NCBI RefSeq assembly: GCF_963678845.1
Contig: NZ_OY787466.1
Coordinates: 124,001-188,000 of the forward strand
Source of the DNA: an uncultured Bacteroides sp.
GTDB taxonomy: Bacteria > Bacteroidota > Bacteroidia > Bacteroidales > Bacteroidaceae
Direction: 5' to 3'
DNA length: 64,000 nt
Below, piece by piece: positions 25,676 through 33,663 of this stretch. The translations under genes and the position numbers were made by a program. The notes beneath the pieces were generated by a model. The model ran no database searches. It had not been told where the DNA came from and saw only the letters and a program-made list of their open reading frames with translations. Every line of letters begins with the position of its first letter. Position 1 is the first letter of the stretch.

Positions 25676-28600
25676 ATGATAGAACGTATCATACATTTTT
25701 CGATAAAGAATAAATTCATTATCGGACTATTTGTTGTAGCCTTGATAGGTTGGGGAACGTATTCGCTTACCCGCTTACCTGTTGATGCTATACCGGATAT
25801 TACTAATAATCAGGTGCAGATTATTTCACTTGCACCATCACTGGCAGTTCAGGAAGTTGAAAGTGCCATTACTGCACCTATAGAAGTTGCAGTAGCCAAT
25901 ATTCCTGACATTATTGAGCTTCGCTCTATTTCGCGTTTAGGGTTATCGGTTATAACCGTAGTGTTTAAAGACAACGTAGATGTTTACTGGGCACGCCAAC
26001 AATTAAGCGAGCGGTTAAGAGAGGCAGAAGAGGCAATTCCTCCCGGACTTGCAAAAACAGAACTTGCCCCTATTTCATCCGGTTTGGGAGAAATCTTTCA
26101 ATACCGTCTTGCCGTAGACAAAGGATATGAACACAAATATACTCCAATGGAATTGCGTACTATTCAAGATTGGGTGGTGCGTCGTGAGATGCTTGGTACA
26201 CAGGGTGTGGCCGATATTAATAGCTATGGAGGTTTTGTAAAACAGTATGAAATAGCTGTAAATCCAGAAAGGCTTAGATCCATGAACCTTACATTAACAG
26301 ATATTTTCGGAGCTCTCGAAAAAAACAATGAAAATACAGGAAGTGCTTATATAGATAAGAAACCTACTGCATATTTTATTCGCGGTATCGGTCTTGTGAA
26401 AACCCTCGAAGATATTGAAAAGATTGTTGTAAAGTCTAATTCATCTGGCATTCCTGTTTTAATAAGAGATATAGCCACCGTGCAATATGGTAATGCTACC
26501 CGTTATGGTGCATTTGTTGTTGACACAACCGAGGCTGTGGGAGGTGTAGTAATGATGCTTAAGGGGGCTAATGCACATGAAGTTATCAATAACGTTGAAA
26601 CCCGAATTGCATCTATTCAGAAATCATTGCCAAAAGGCGTAAAAATAGAACCGTTCCTTAATCGTTCAGATCTTGTGGGACGTGCTATTAGTACTGTTTC
26701 CCGAAATCTTATTGAAGGTGCTTTAATCGTAATATTTATTCTCGTATTATTGCTGGGAAATATCAGGGCAGGGTTAATTGTTGCTTCAGTTATCCCTATG
26801 TCCATGCTATTTGCCATTTCGCTGATGAACTTATTTGGTGTGTCGGGTAACCTGATGAGTTTGGGAGCTATCGACTTTGGATTGATTGTTGACGGTGCGG
26901 TTATTATTGTAGAAAGCGTGGTACACCGCATTACTCAGGGTAAATTACACAGTTCGGGTGTGAAAGTTCTCTCGCAGGAACAAATGGATGAAAGTGTTTT
27001 TGAATCAGCCAAGCGAATGATGAGTTCTGCTACTTTCGGACAAGTTATCATTTTGATTGTTTATTTGCCAATTATGGCATTGGTAGGCATCGAAGGTAAG
27101 ATGTTCCGCCCAATGGCTCAGGTGGTTACTTTTGCATTGATAGGGGCTGCAATCCTTTCGCTTACTTATGTACCAATGATTTCTGCATTGTTCCTCAGTA
27201 AAAAGACAGAGCATAAGCGGAGCTTTTCAGATAAGCTGATGGATAATATTCACAAAGCCTTTAATCCTGTTATAGCTTTTGCTCTTAAACGTAAATTGCT
27301 GGTTTCTGTTTCTGCAATTGTATTGTTCCTGTCAAGTCTGTTTGTATTCAGTGGCTTGGGTGGTGAATTTATTCCTCAGCTCGAAGAAGGTGATTTGGCC
27401 GCTGGCGTTGTTACTTTGCAGGGAGGCTCACTTACAAATACTGTTGAGATGGTTCAGAAAGCAAATAAGATTTTGCTTGATAATTTTCCGGAGGTAAAGC
27501 ATGTGGTTTGTAAGATTGGTGCCGGTGAGATTCCTACAGATCCTACGCCAATGGAAACAGGCGACTATATTATTACGCTAAAGAATAAGAGTGAATGGAC
27601 ATCAGCTAAGACACGTGAAGAACTAGTTGAGAAGATGCAGGAGAAACTTATTCCTCTTGCCGGAGTGAAATTCGAGTTTCAACAGCCTATACAAATGCGT
27701 TCCAATGAACTCCTTTCCGGTTCCAAGCAGGATGTTGCCGTTAAAATATTTGGTGATGATCTCAATACTTTGGCCGATAAAGCTGCTGATGTGGAAAAGA
27801 TAATAAAAAAGGTTCAGGGAGTTGAAGATATAAATGTTGAGAAAGTAACAGGTCTTGCACAAATACAGGTAAACTTCAATCGTGACCGTTTGGCACAATA
27901 CGGACTTTCTATTGATGATGTAAACCGGGTTCTACGTGCTGCATTTGCCGGTAGTCAGGCTGGGGTTGTATATGACGAAGAAAAACGTTTTGATCTGGTA
28001 GTTCGTTTGGATAAAGATTACCGCCAGAATCTTGATGATGTAAAGAGCTTGTCGGTTGCAGCACCAAACGGAGAACAAATACCTTTTGAGCAGCTTGCTG
28101 ATATTTCTATAAAATCCGGTCCGGCTCAGGTTTCAAGAGAAGATACCAAACGCCGTATTACTATTGGATTTAATGTTCGTAACAGAGACGTTGAAAGTGT
28201 TATTAATGACGTGACAGCTAAGATAAATAAACAAGTTAGCCTTCCCACAGGTTATTATGTTTCTTATGGTGGTCAGTTTAAGAATCTGGAAGCAGCTAAA
28301 GACAGACTTGCTATAGCCTTGCCGGTTGCATTGCTTTTAATCTTTGTTCTGTTGTTCTTTACTTTCCATTCTGTAAAACAGACCCTGCTTATATACACAG
28401 CAGTACCGATGTCTGCCATTGGTGGCATCTTTGCACTGTGGATACGTGGCATGAACTTCTCTATTTCTGCGGGAGTAGGTTTCATTGCCTTGTTTGGTGT
28501 GGCTGTGCTTAATGGTATAGTGCTTATCTCAGAATTCAACCGATTGGAAAAGAAAGGTGTTGATGATATTACGGAAAGAGTAATTAAAGGATTGCAAACA

Positions 28601-30067
28601 CGTTTACGTCCTGTTATAATGACGGCCGCTGCTGCTTCGTTGGGTTTTTTACCAATGGCATTGTCAACCTCTGCTGGTGCAGAAGTACAAAAGCCTTTAG
28701 CTACAGTGGTTATTGGCGGACTTATCACAGCTACTTTGCTTACTCTGATTATTCTTCCGGTATTTTATATCCTGTTCTCTACTCATAGTTTCAGGGCTTT
28801 GTTCAAACGTAAATCGACAAAAGTGCTATCCGTTTCGTTGTTTTTACTTTTAGGATCAGCTGCTTTTAATAATGCAGAAGCGCAGAAACCAAGATCTATT
28901 AGTTTGCATGATGCTATTCAATTAGCTTTGGAGAATAACTTGTCTGTCCGTTCATCCAGTTATTCTGTAGATGCTCAGAAAGCATTGAAGGGTGCTTCAT
29001 TGGATTTGGGAAAGACGAATATAGAAGTGCAGTATGGCAGGTTTAATTCGTATACTAAAGATAATAGTTATACCGTGTCGCAATCAATAGCCTTCCCTAC
29101 GGTTTATATTAATCAGGGAAAACTGGCTGATGCTAAAGTGAAAAGCAGTGAATGGCAGCTAAAAGGTTCACGACTCGAAACAGCTACTCAGGTAAAACAG
29201 GTCTATTGGCAACTGGCATACCTGCACTCAAAGCAAAGCTTGTTAAGTTATCAGGATAGTTTGTTTACGGGTTTTTTGAAGGCTGCAGAATTAAGAGCTA
29301 AAGTAGGTGAAACCAATAAACTGGAAATGATTACTGCACGTTCTCAGAATCTCGAAGTAAAGAATCAATTGCGCCAGACAAGAGCTGATATTGGTATCTT
29401 TAGTCGTAAACTGCAAACACTGTTAAATACCGATATTCAGTTTACTCCTGCCGATTCTGTGTTGAAACGACTAGAGTATATTCCTGTAATGGACAGTCTG
29501 GCTATTGCTCAGAATCCTTCATTGGGATATGTGCAACATCAGATTGAGGTTTCACAGATTGAGCGAAAGCTTGAAAAAAGCAGGATGATGCCCGATTTCA
29601 GTATTGGATATTCCAGTCAGACAATGGTAGGAACGCAAGACGTAAATGGCATTCAAAGAACTTTTGGAAGGGGAGACCGTTTCAATGCAGTGCAAGTGGG
29701 TGTTGCTGTTCCTCTTTGGTTTGTTTCCGGTAAATCTAAAAACAAGGCAGCAAAGATCAATGAAAAGATTGCTCAGACTAATGCCGAAAGCTATTCAAAA
29801 GAACTCTCAGGCAGTTATCGCTCATTGATTGATGAATACAGCAAGTACTTAGGTAGTGTAGATTATTATGAGAAACAAGCCATTCCGGAAGCAGATTTAA
29901 TCATAGAGCAATCTACCCGTAGTTATAAGTCCGGTTCAATGGATTATCTTGATTATGTGCTAAGTCTTGACAGAGCGCTGGATATCAGACAGAATTATCT
30001 GGATGCGCTTAATAGCTATAACCAAACCATTATTAATATCGAATATGTTACAGGTAAAACGTTTTAA
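25676..30067 (+). CDS. CzcA-type heavy-metal RND efflux pump fused to a TolC-like domain
   Basis: A 1463-residue fusion. Residues 1 to about 1040 are a heavy-metal-efflux RND transporter with twelve transmembrane helices and two large periplasmic loops. The proton-relay signature DFGLIVDGAVIIVE gives D400, D406 and E413, matching the CzcA (Zn/Co/Cd) branch rather than CusA of Cu/Ag pumps. After a linker, a hydrophobic segment (about 1047-1064) ends in AEA-Q at 1067-1070, which looks like a signal-peptidase site. Residues about 1070-1463 are an outer-membrane efflux (TolC/CusC-like) domain. This fusion is known in Bacteroidota. The adaptor gene follows 10 bases later. Confidence 0.9.
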   Translation: MIERIIHFSIKNKFIIGLFVVALIGWGTYSLTRLPVDAIPDITNNQVQIISLAPSLAVQEVESAITAPIEVAVANIPDIIELRSISRLGLSVITVVFKDNVDVYWARQQLSERLREAEEAIPPGLAKTELAPISSGLGEIFQYRLAVDKGYEHKYTPMELRTIQDWVVRREMLGTQGVADINSYGGFVKQYEIAVNPERLRSMNLTLTDIFGALEKNNENTGSAYIDKKPTAYFIRGIGLVKTLEDIEKIVVKSNSSGIPVLIRDIATVQYGNATRYGAFVVDTTEAVGGVVMMLKGANAHEVINNVETRIASIQKSLPKGVKIEPFLNRSDLVGRAISTVSRNLIEGALIVIFILVLLLGNIRAGLIVASVIPMSMLFAISLMNLFGVSGNLMSLGAIDFGLIVDGAVIIVESVVHRITQGKLHSSGVKVLSQEQMDESVFESAKRMMSSATFGQVIILIVYLPIMALVGIEGKMFRPMAQVVTFALIGAAILSLTYVPMISALFLSKKTEHKRSFSDKLMDNIHKAFNPVIAFALKRKLLVSVSAIVLFLSSLFVFSGLGGEFIPQLEEGDLAAGVVTLQGGSLTNTVEMVQKANKILLDNFPEVKHVVCKIGAGEIPTDPTPMETGDYIITLKNKSEWTSAKTREELVEKMQEKLIPLAGVKFEFQQPIQMRSNELLSGSKQDVAVKIFGDDLNTLADKAADVEKIIKKVQGVEDINVEKVTGLAQIQVNFNRDRLAQYGLSIDDVNRVLRAAFAGSQAGVVYDEEKRFDLVVRLDKDYRQNLDDVKSLSVAAPNGEQIPFEQLADISIKSGPAQVSREDTKRRITIGFNVRNRDVESVINDVTAKINKQVSLPTGYYVSYGGQFKNLEAAKDRLAIALPVALLLIFVLLFFTFHSVKQTLLIYTAVPMSAIGGIFALWIRGMNFSISAGVGFIALFGVAVLNGIVLISEFNRLEKKGVDDITERVIKGLQTRLRPVIMTAAAASLGFLPMALSTSAGAEVQKPLATVVIGGLITATLLTLIILPVFYILFSTHSFRALFKRKSTKVLSVSLFLLLGSAAFNNAEAQKPRSISLHDAIQLALENNLSVRSSSYSVDAQKALKGASLDLGKTNIEVQYGRFNSYTKDNSYTVSQSIAFPTVYINQGKLADAKVKSSEWQLKGSRLETATQVKQVYWQLAYLHSKQSLLSYQDSLFTGFLKAAELRAKVGETNKLEMITARSQNLEVKNQLRQTRADIGIFSRKLQTLLNTDIQFTPADSVLKRLEYIPVMDSLAIAQNPSLGYVQHQIEVSQIERKLEKSRMMPDFSIGYSSQTMVGTQDVNGIQRTFGRGDRFNAVQVGVAVPLWFVSGKSKNKAAKINEKIAQTNAESYSKELSGSYRSLIDEYSKYLGSVDYYEKQAIPEADLIIEQSTRSYKSGSMDYLDYVLSLDRALDIRQNYLDALNSYNQTIINIEYVTGKTF

Positions 30068-30077
30068 AATAAATAGT

Positions 30078-31262
30078 ATGTCAAAATATAGATTTTTCTC
30101 ACGATTCTTTTTTGTGGCTTTCACAATAGCTCTGGTATCGTGTAACGGCAATAAAAAGCCAGCCGAAGAGAGTAAGGAAGCTGAAGTAATTCCCGAGGAT
30201 ATTGTAGAGATGCGTTCCGACCAGATTAAGCTTGCAGATATTCAACTGGGAAAAATAGAGATGCGCTCTCTTAGCGGTACAACAAAAGTAAATGGTTTAG
30301 TTTCTGTTGCTCCCCAAAATCTGGCAACTGTATGTGCACCAATGGGAGGCTACGTAAGAAAGACTTCTTTAATTCCCGGTAATCCTGTTCATAGGGGGCA
30401 GGTACTTGCGGTTATTGAAAATCCGGAATTCATTGATATCCAGCAGAACTATCTTCAGGCAAGGAATAAGCTTAAGTATGCCGAGGCAGACTATAAACGT
30501 CAATCTGAACTTTACAAGAATGATGTGTCGTCTCAAAAAACTTATCAACAGGTCACCACTGATTACAGAAATCTTAAAGCAGAGGTAAACGCGCTGAAAC
30601 AAAAGCTTTCTCTTATTGGCATTAATCCGGCCCAGCTTACAGAAAGTAATATTCATCGTTCGGCGGTGATAACATCTCCTTTGACCGGATACGTAAAGAC
30701 GGTGAATGTAAACCTTGGGAAATATGTTACTCCGGCAGACATTATGTTTGAAGTGGTAAATAACGATAAATTATTCCTCGAGCTTACTTTATTTGATAAG
30801 GATGCAGCTCAGGTAGATAAAGGAGAAAAAATACGCTTCTTCATTAATAATGAGACAGAACAACACGAAGCTGTTGTATATCAAACCGGTAAGTCTGTTA
30901 GTGAAGACAAGACTTATAAAGTGTATGCCAATGTTCTTGGAAAGTGCAAAAACGTACTTCCCGGAATGTATGTGAATGCAGTTATCGAAACATCAGGTCA
31001 TAGCGTTGCTTCTGTTCCGTCGGATGCTGTGGTTAGCTTTGATGATAAAGATTATATTTTTGTGTTCGACAAGAATAAGCAGGAAGGTGGCAAACCTTTT
31101 ACCGAATATCGTATGATTGAAGTGCGTAAGGGTGTTACTGATAGTGGATTTACAGAAATTATATTGCCGGAGAAATTTAATATTAGCACTGCGAAGGTGG
31201 TTGTTAAAGGGGCATATAATCTGCTTTCTGCCAAGAAAAACGCAGGAGAGATGAGTTGCTAA
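30078..31262 (+). CDS. RND efflux periplasmic adaptor lipoprotein (CusB/CzcB-like)
   Basis: A 394-residue membrane fusion protein that bridges the RND pump and the outer-membrane channel. The start at 30078 gives a lipoprotein signal with LVSC and lipidated C22; the longer reading frame from 29967 overlaps the pump gene and spoils the signal. Features in order are a lipoyl-like half (VCAPMGGYVRKTSLIPGNPV near 92-110), a helical hairpin with YLQARNKLKYAEADYKRQ, the second lipoyl half, and a beta barrel. There are no His-rich metal-binding ends. It is the last gene of the metal-efflux operon, followed by a terminator. Confidence 0.9.
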   Translation: MSKYRFFSRFFFVAFTIALVSCNGNKKPAEESKEAEVIPEDIVEMRSDQIKLADIQLGKIEMRSLSGTTKVNGLVSVAPQNLATVCAPMGGYVRKTSLIPGNPVHRGQVLAVIENPEFIDIQQNYLQARNKLKYAEADYKRQSELYKNDVSSQKTYQQVTTDYRNLKAEVNALKQKLSLIGINPAQLTESNIHRSAVITSPLTGYVKTVNVNLGKYVTPADIMFEVVNNDKLFLELTLFDKDAAQVDKGEKIRFFINNETEQHEAVVYQTGKSVSEDKTYKVYANVLGKCKNVLPGMYVNAVIETSGHSVASVPSDAVVSFDDKDYIFVFDKNKQEGGKPFTEYRMIEVRKGVTDSGFTEIILPEKFNISTAKVVVKGAYNLLSAKKNAGEMSC

Positions 31263-31464
31263 CAGATACTTTATAGATTTGTAAAAACAAATAAGGCAGA
31301 CCCTTATCGTCTGCCTTATTCTTTTTCCTGTTGTACGCCTTCTTCGAAGGTACTACTTTTCGATAGTTTATCGGATGTCCGTGTTGTTCAATCTCCGCTT
31401 CCCTGCTTCCACGGCGGGCAGCCTTTACATATTCCATCAAGGAATTACTTTTCTTCTTTTTCAT
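31204..31464 (-). CDS. Small basic protein, conserved type in Bacteroides
   Basis: An 86-residue protein with a Lys/Arg-rich front and the blocks GSREAEIEQHGHPI and RKKNKADDKGLPYLF. I recall short proteins of the same kind (GSRE-EIE-GHPI, then KADDKGLP) as common hypothetical proteins in Bacteroides; no function is known. A TAACTTTG promoter element at 31484-31491 supports it. Oddly, the last 20 codons run antisense into the 3' end of the adaptor gene (31204-31262) and through that gene's terminator. Homologues I recall stop near the KGLPY block, so the tail may be a read-on after loss of the normal stop. Confidence 0.6.
   Translation of the reverse strand: MKKKKSNSLMEYVKAARRGSREAEIEQHGHPINYRKVVPSKKAYNRKKNKADDKGLPYLFLQIYKVSVSNSSLLRFSWQKADYMPL
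31290..31326 (+). terminator. Rho-independent terminator of the metal-efflux operon
   Basis: AATAAGGCAGAC and GTCTGCCTTATT form a 12-bp stem over a 7-base loop, followed by CTTTTT. Confidence 0.9.
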
Positions 31465-31483
31465 AACTCTTATAAATTTTCTG

Positions 31484-31491
31484 CAAAGTTA
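31484..31491 (-). promoter_or_regulatory. -7 promoter element for the small basic protein gene
   Basis: The minus strand reads TAACTTTG (TAnnTTTG), 19 bases before the ATG at 31464. Confidence 0.55.
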
Positions 31492-31562
31492 CAGCATTTT
31501 TTTGTATTTGCTTTATTTCATAGCTTTTTCATTCTTTCTATGAAAATAGAACTTTTTTCTCA

Positions 31563-31681
31563 TCCATCACTCCCTCACTAAAGTTGATTAATAGCTTTAT
31601 TTACAGTGAAATAAAAAGTGAGAGATGCAAGTTTGTCCCTCACTCATCTCTCACTTTTCGGCTCTACCCTCACTCTTTTTG
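31563..31681. repeat. Cluster of CCCTCAC-type words with a 14-bp inverted repeat
   Basis: CCATCACTCCCTCAC at 31563-31577 pairs the two words also seen at 17.4 kb. AAAAGTGAGAGATG at 31614-31627 has its exact complement at 31645-31658 across a 17-base loop that itself contains CCCTCAC. Another CCCTCACTC lies at 31667-31675 and is followed by CTTTTTGAG. The cluster ends 17 bases from the stop of the minus-strand DJ-1-like gene. No coding potential was seen. Confidence 0.65.
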
Positions 31682-31697
31682 AGTAAAAAAGCTGCTT

Positions 31698-32375
31698 TTA
31701 GTGCAATGCTTTCATTAATTCCTCGGCTACAGCTTCTGATGAGGCTGGGTTTTGTCCCGTAATCAGTAATCCATCTTTCTTTATGTACGAGCCCCAATCG
31801 TGACCTTTACTGTAATGGCCGCCTAGCTTTTTTATTTCATCTTCCAGCAAGAAGGGAACAATCTTGTTCAGTAGCACGGCCTCTTCCTCAGAATTAGAGA
31901 ATCCCGTCACTTCTTTGCCCTTTACCAAAGGTTCGCCGTTCGGTGCTTTGGCCTTGATAAGCACACCCGGAGCGTGGCAGACAAATGCTATTGGTTTGTT
32001 GGCGGCATAGAATGCTTCAATTAACCTGATGGAAGTTTCATCATTGGCCAAGTCCCACAATGGACCGTGCCCGCCGGGGTAGAACACTGCATCGTAATCT
32101 TCCATTTTTACTTCACTCAATTTCAATGAGTGGGCTAACTTGTCTTGCAAAGCTTCATCTTTATTGAATCTTACGGTAGCAGGAGTTTGAGACTCGGGCA
32201 ATGAACTTTTTGGGTCAATAGGAGGTTGTCCGCCTTTTGGCGAAGCAATCGTGATACTAGCCTGTGCATCTGACAATGCATAATATGGTGCTGCAAACTC
32301 TTCTATCCAGAATCCGGTTTTATGTCCCGTGTTTCCCAGCTGATCGTGGGACGTAAGTACAAACAATATCTTCAT
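31698..32375 (-). CDS. DJ-1/PfpI superfamily protein, Hsp31-like
   Basis: A 225-residue protein of the class I glutamine amidotransferase-like fold, closest to the Hsp31/glyoxalase III group. The nucleophile elbow FVCHAPG places the catalytic cysteine at 133, followed by H134. The upstream E25 in FWIEEF fits the acid that activates the cysteine, and YPGGHGPLWDL near 99-109 is the typical oxyanion region. Members detoxify methylglyoxal without glutathione or act as stress chaperones; which applies is unknown. It is transcribed alone, with the CCCTCAC repeat cluster just behind its stop. Confidence 0.87.
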   Translation of the reverse strand: MKILFVLTSHDQLGNTGHKTGFWIEEFAAPYYALSDAQASITIASPKGGQPPIDPKSSLPESQTPATVRFNKDEALQDKLAHSLKLSEVKMEDYDAVFYPGGHGPLWDLANDETSIRLIEAFYAANKPIAFVCHAPGVLIKAKAPNGEPLVKGKEVTGFSNSEEEAVLLNKIVPFLLEDEIKKLGGHYSKGHDWGSYIKKDGLLITGQNPASSEAVAEELMKALH

Positions 32376-32745
32376 ATTCTTTTTTATTAATTGTTCTTTG
32401 TAAATTGTAATGTGATAATAACATTGCTTCTGCTATATTGTTCAGCACTGATGTGCCGGCATTTATCTATTTAAACAGTATTAACTAATGCATTCTCTGC
32501 GGGAAACTAACCATTCTCTCTCGGGAAATTACTATTATGGTCATGACCCTAATGTTGCAACCTCCCGACCTTGAAATATTAACCTCACGACCCTAATCTA
32601 CCAGCCTCGGGAGGCTACGGTTAATGCAACCTTTATAATTGGTTAATTATGAACCGGGTCTGCATTAATTAGTAGGCTAATCTGAATAAGATTGCGTGGA
32701 AATGATTACTTTTGCAGCTGATATAAAATTTTAGTTAAGAAGAAG
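32376..32745. other. 370-base divergent gap ahead of metA
   Basis: No gene. It contains GACCCTAAT twice (32545-32553 and 32588-32596), the words CCTCCCG and CGGGAGG in opposition (32561-32567 and 32608-32614), and the self-complementary CCTCGGGAGG. These could fold, but I could not match them to a known riboswitch. They lie upstream of the metA promoter element at 32707, so they would act at the DNA level rather than in metA mRNA. Confidence 0.5.
32707..32714 (+). promoter_or_regulatory. -7 promoter element for the metA operon
   Basis: TACTTTTG matches TAnnTTTG, 31 bases before the metA ATG. This leaves a leader of only about 25 bases, too short for a riboswitch. Confidence 0.6.
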
Positions 32746-33663
32746 ATGCCGTTAAATTTACCTGATAAATTACCTGCCATTGAGCTGCTGAAGGAAGAGA
32801 ATATCTTCGTGATTGATAATTCACGCGCCAGTCAGCAGGATATTCGTCCACTGAAGATTGTGATTCTCAATCTGATGCCGATAAAGATTACCACAGAAAC
32901 CGATTTGATTCGCCTGTTGTCAAACACGCCTCTCCAATTGGAAATCTCTTTTATGAAGCTGAAAAGCCATACTTCGAAGAATACTCCCGTAGAGCACATG
33001 AAAGCTTTCTATGAAGACTTTGAAAAAATGAAAAAAGAGAAGTATGACGGTATGATTGTTACCGGTGCTCCTGTGGAACAAATGGATTACCAGGATGTTA
33101 CTTACTGGGGCGAGATAACGGAAATCTTTGACTGGGCCCGTACTCACGTTACGTCTACACTTTATATCTGCTGGGCTGCACAAGCCGGGCTGTATCATTA
33201 CTACGGCGTGCCCAAATATCCGCTGGATAAAAAGAAGTTTGGTGTGTTTAACCATACCCCAAAAGATTCCCTTAACCCAATTTTCCGTGGATTTGATGAT
33301 GTGTTCTACGTGCCTCACAGTCGCCATACGGAAATTCGCCGGGAAGATATATTGAAAGTGCCCGAGATTGAGATTCTTTCTGAGTCTGATGAGGCTGGAG
33401 TATACTTGGTAATGGGAAGAAACGGAAGAGAGTTCTTCGTGACCGGACATTCAGAATACTCACCTCTTACGCTTGATGAGGAATATAAACGTGACCTTGA
33501 AAAGGGACTCGATATAGAAATACCTTGTAATTACTATCGCGATAATAATCCTGACAATGCACCGCTGGTTCGCTGGCGAGGCCATGCCAATCTGTTGTTT
33601 TCCAACTGGCTGAATTACTTTGTTTATCAGGAAACTCCGTTTAATATTGACGATATCAAATGA
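32746..33663 (+). CDS. metA: Homoserine O-acyltransferase MetA, predicted acetyl-CoA specific
   Basis: A 305-residue enzyme that acylates homoserine in the first committed step of methionine synthesis. The catalytic cysteine is C142 (YICWAAQAG); H235 and E237 (GHSEYSP) complete the triad. The numbering matches characterised MetA proteins exactly. Position 111, after TGAPV, is Glu. In this family Glu111 selects acetyl-CoA and Gly111 selects succinyl-CoA, so the product is probably O-acetylhomoserine despite the usual annotation as succinyltransferase. First gene of an operon with the U32 protein, which overlaps by 4 bases. Confidence 0.92.
   Translation: MPLNLPDKLPAIELLKEENIFVIDNSRASQQDIRPLKIVILNLMPIKITTETDLIRLLSNTPLQLEISFMKLKSHTSKNTPVEHMKAFYEDFEKMKKEKYDGMIVTGAPVEQMDYQDVTYWGEITEIFDWARTHVTSTLYICWAAQAGLYHYYGVPKYPLDKKKFGVFNHTPKDSLNPIFRGFDDVFYVPHSRHTEIRREDILKVPEIEILSESDEAGVYLVMGRNGREFFVTGHSEYSPLTLDEEYKRDLEKGLDIEIPCNYYRDNNPDNAPLVRWRGHANLLFSNWLNYFVYQETPFNIDDIK

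Noticed and set aside
32376..32745. SAM-II or other riboswitch upstream of metA
   Set aside because: The promoter element at 32707 leaves only about 25 bases of leader, and the expected SAM-II core sequence is not present.
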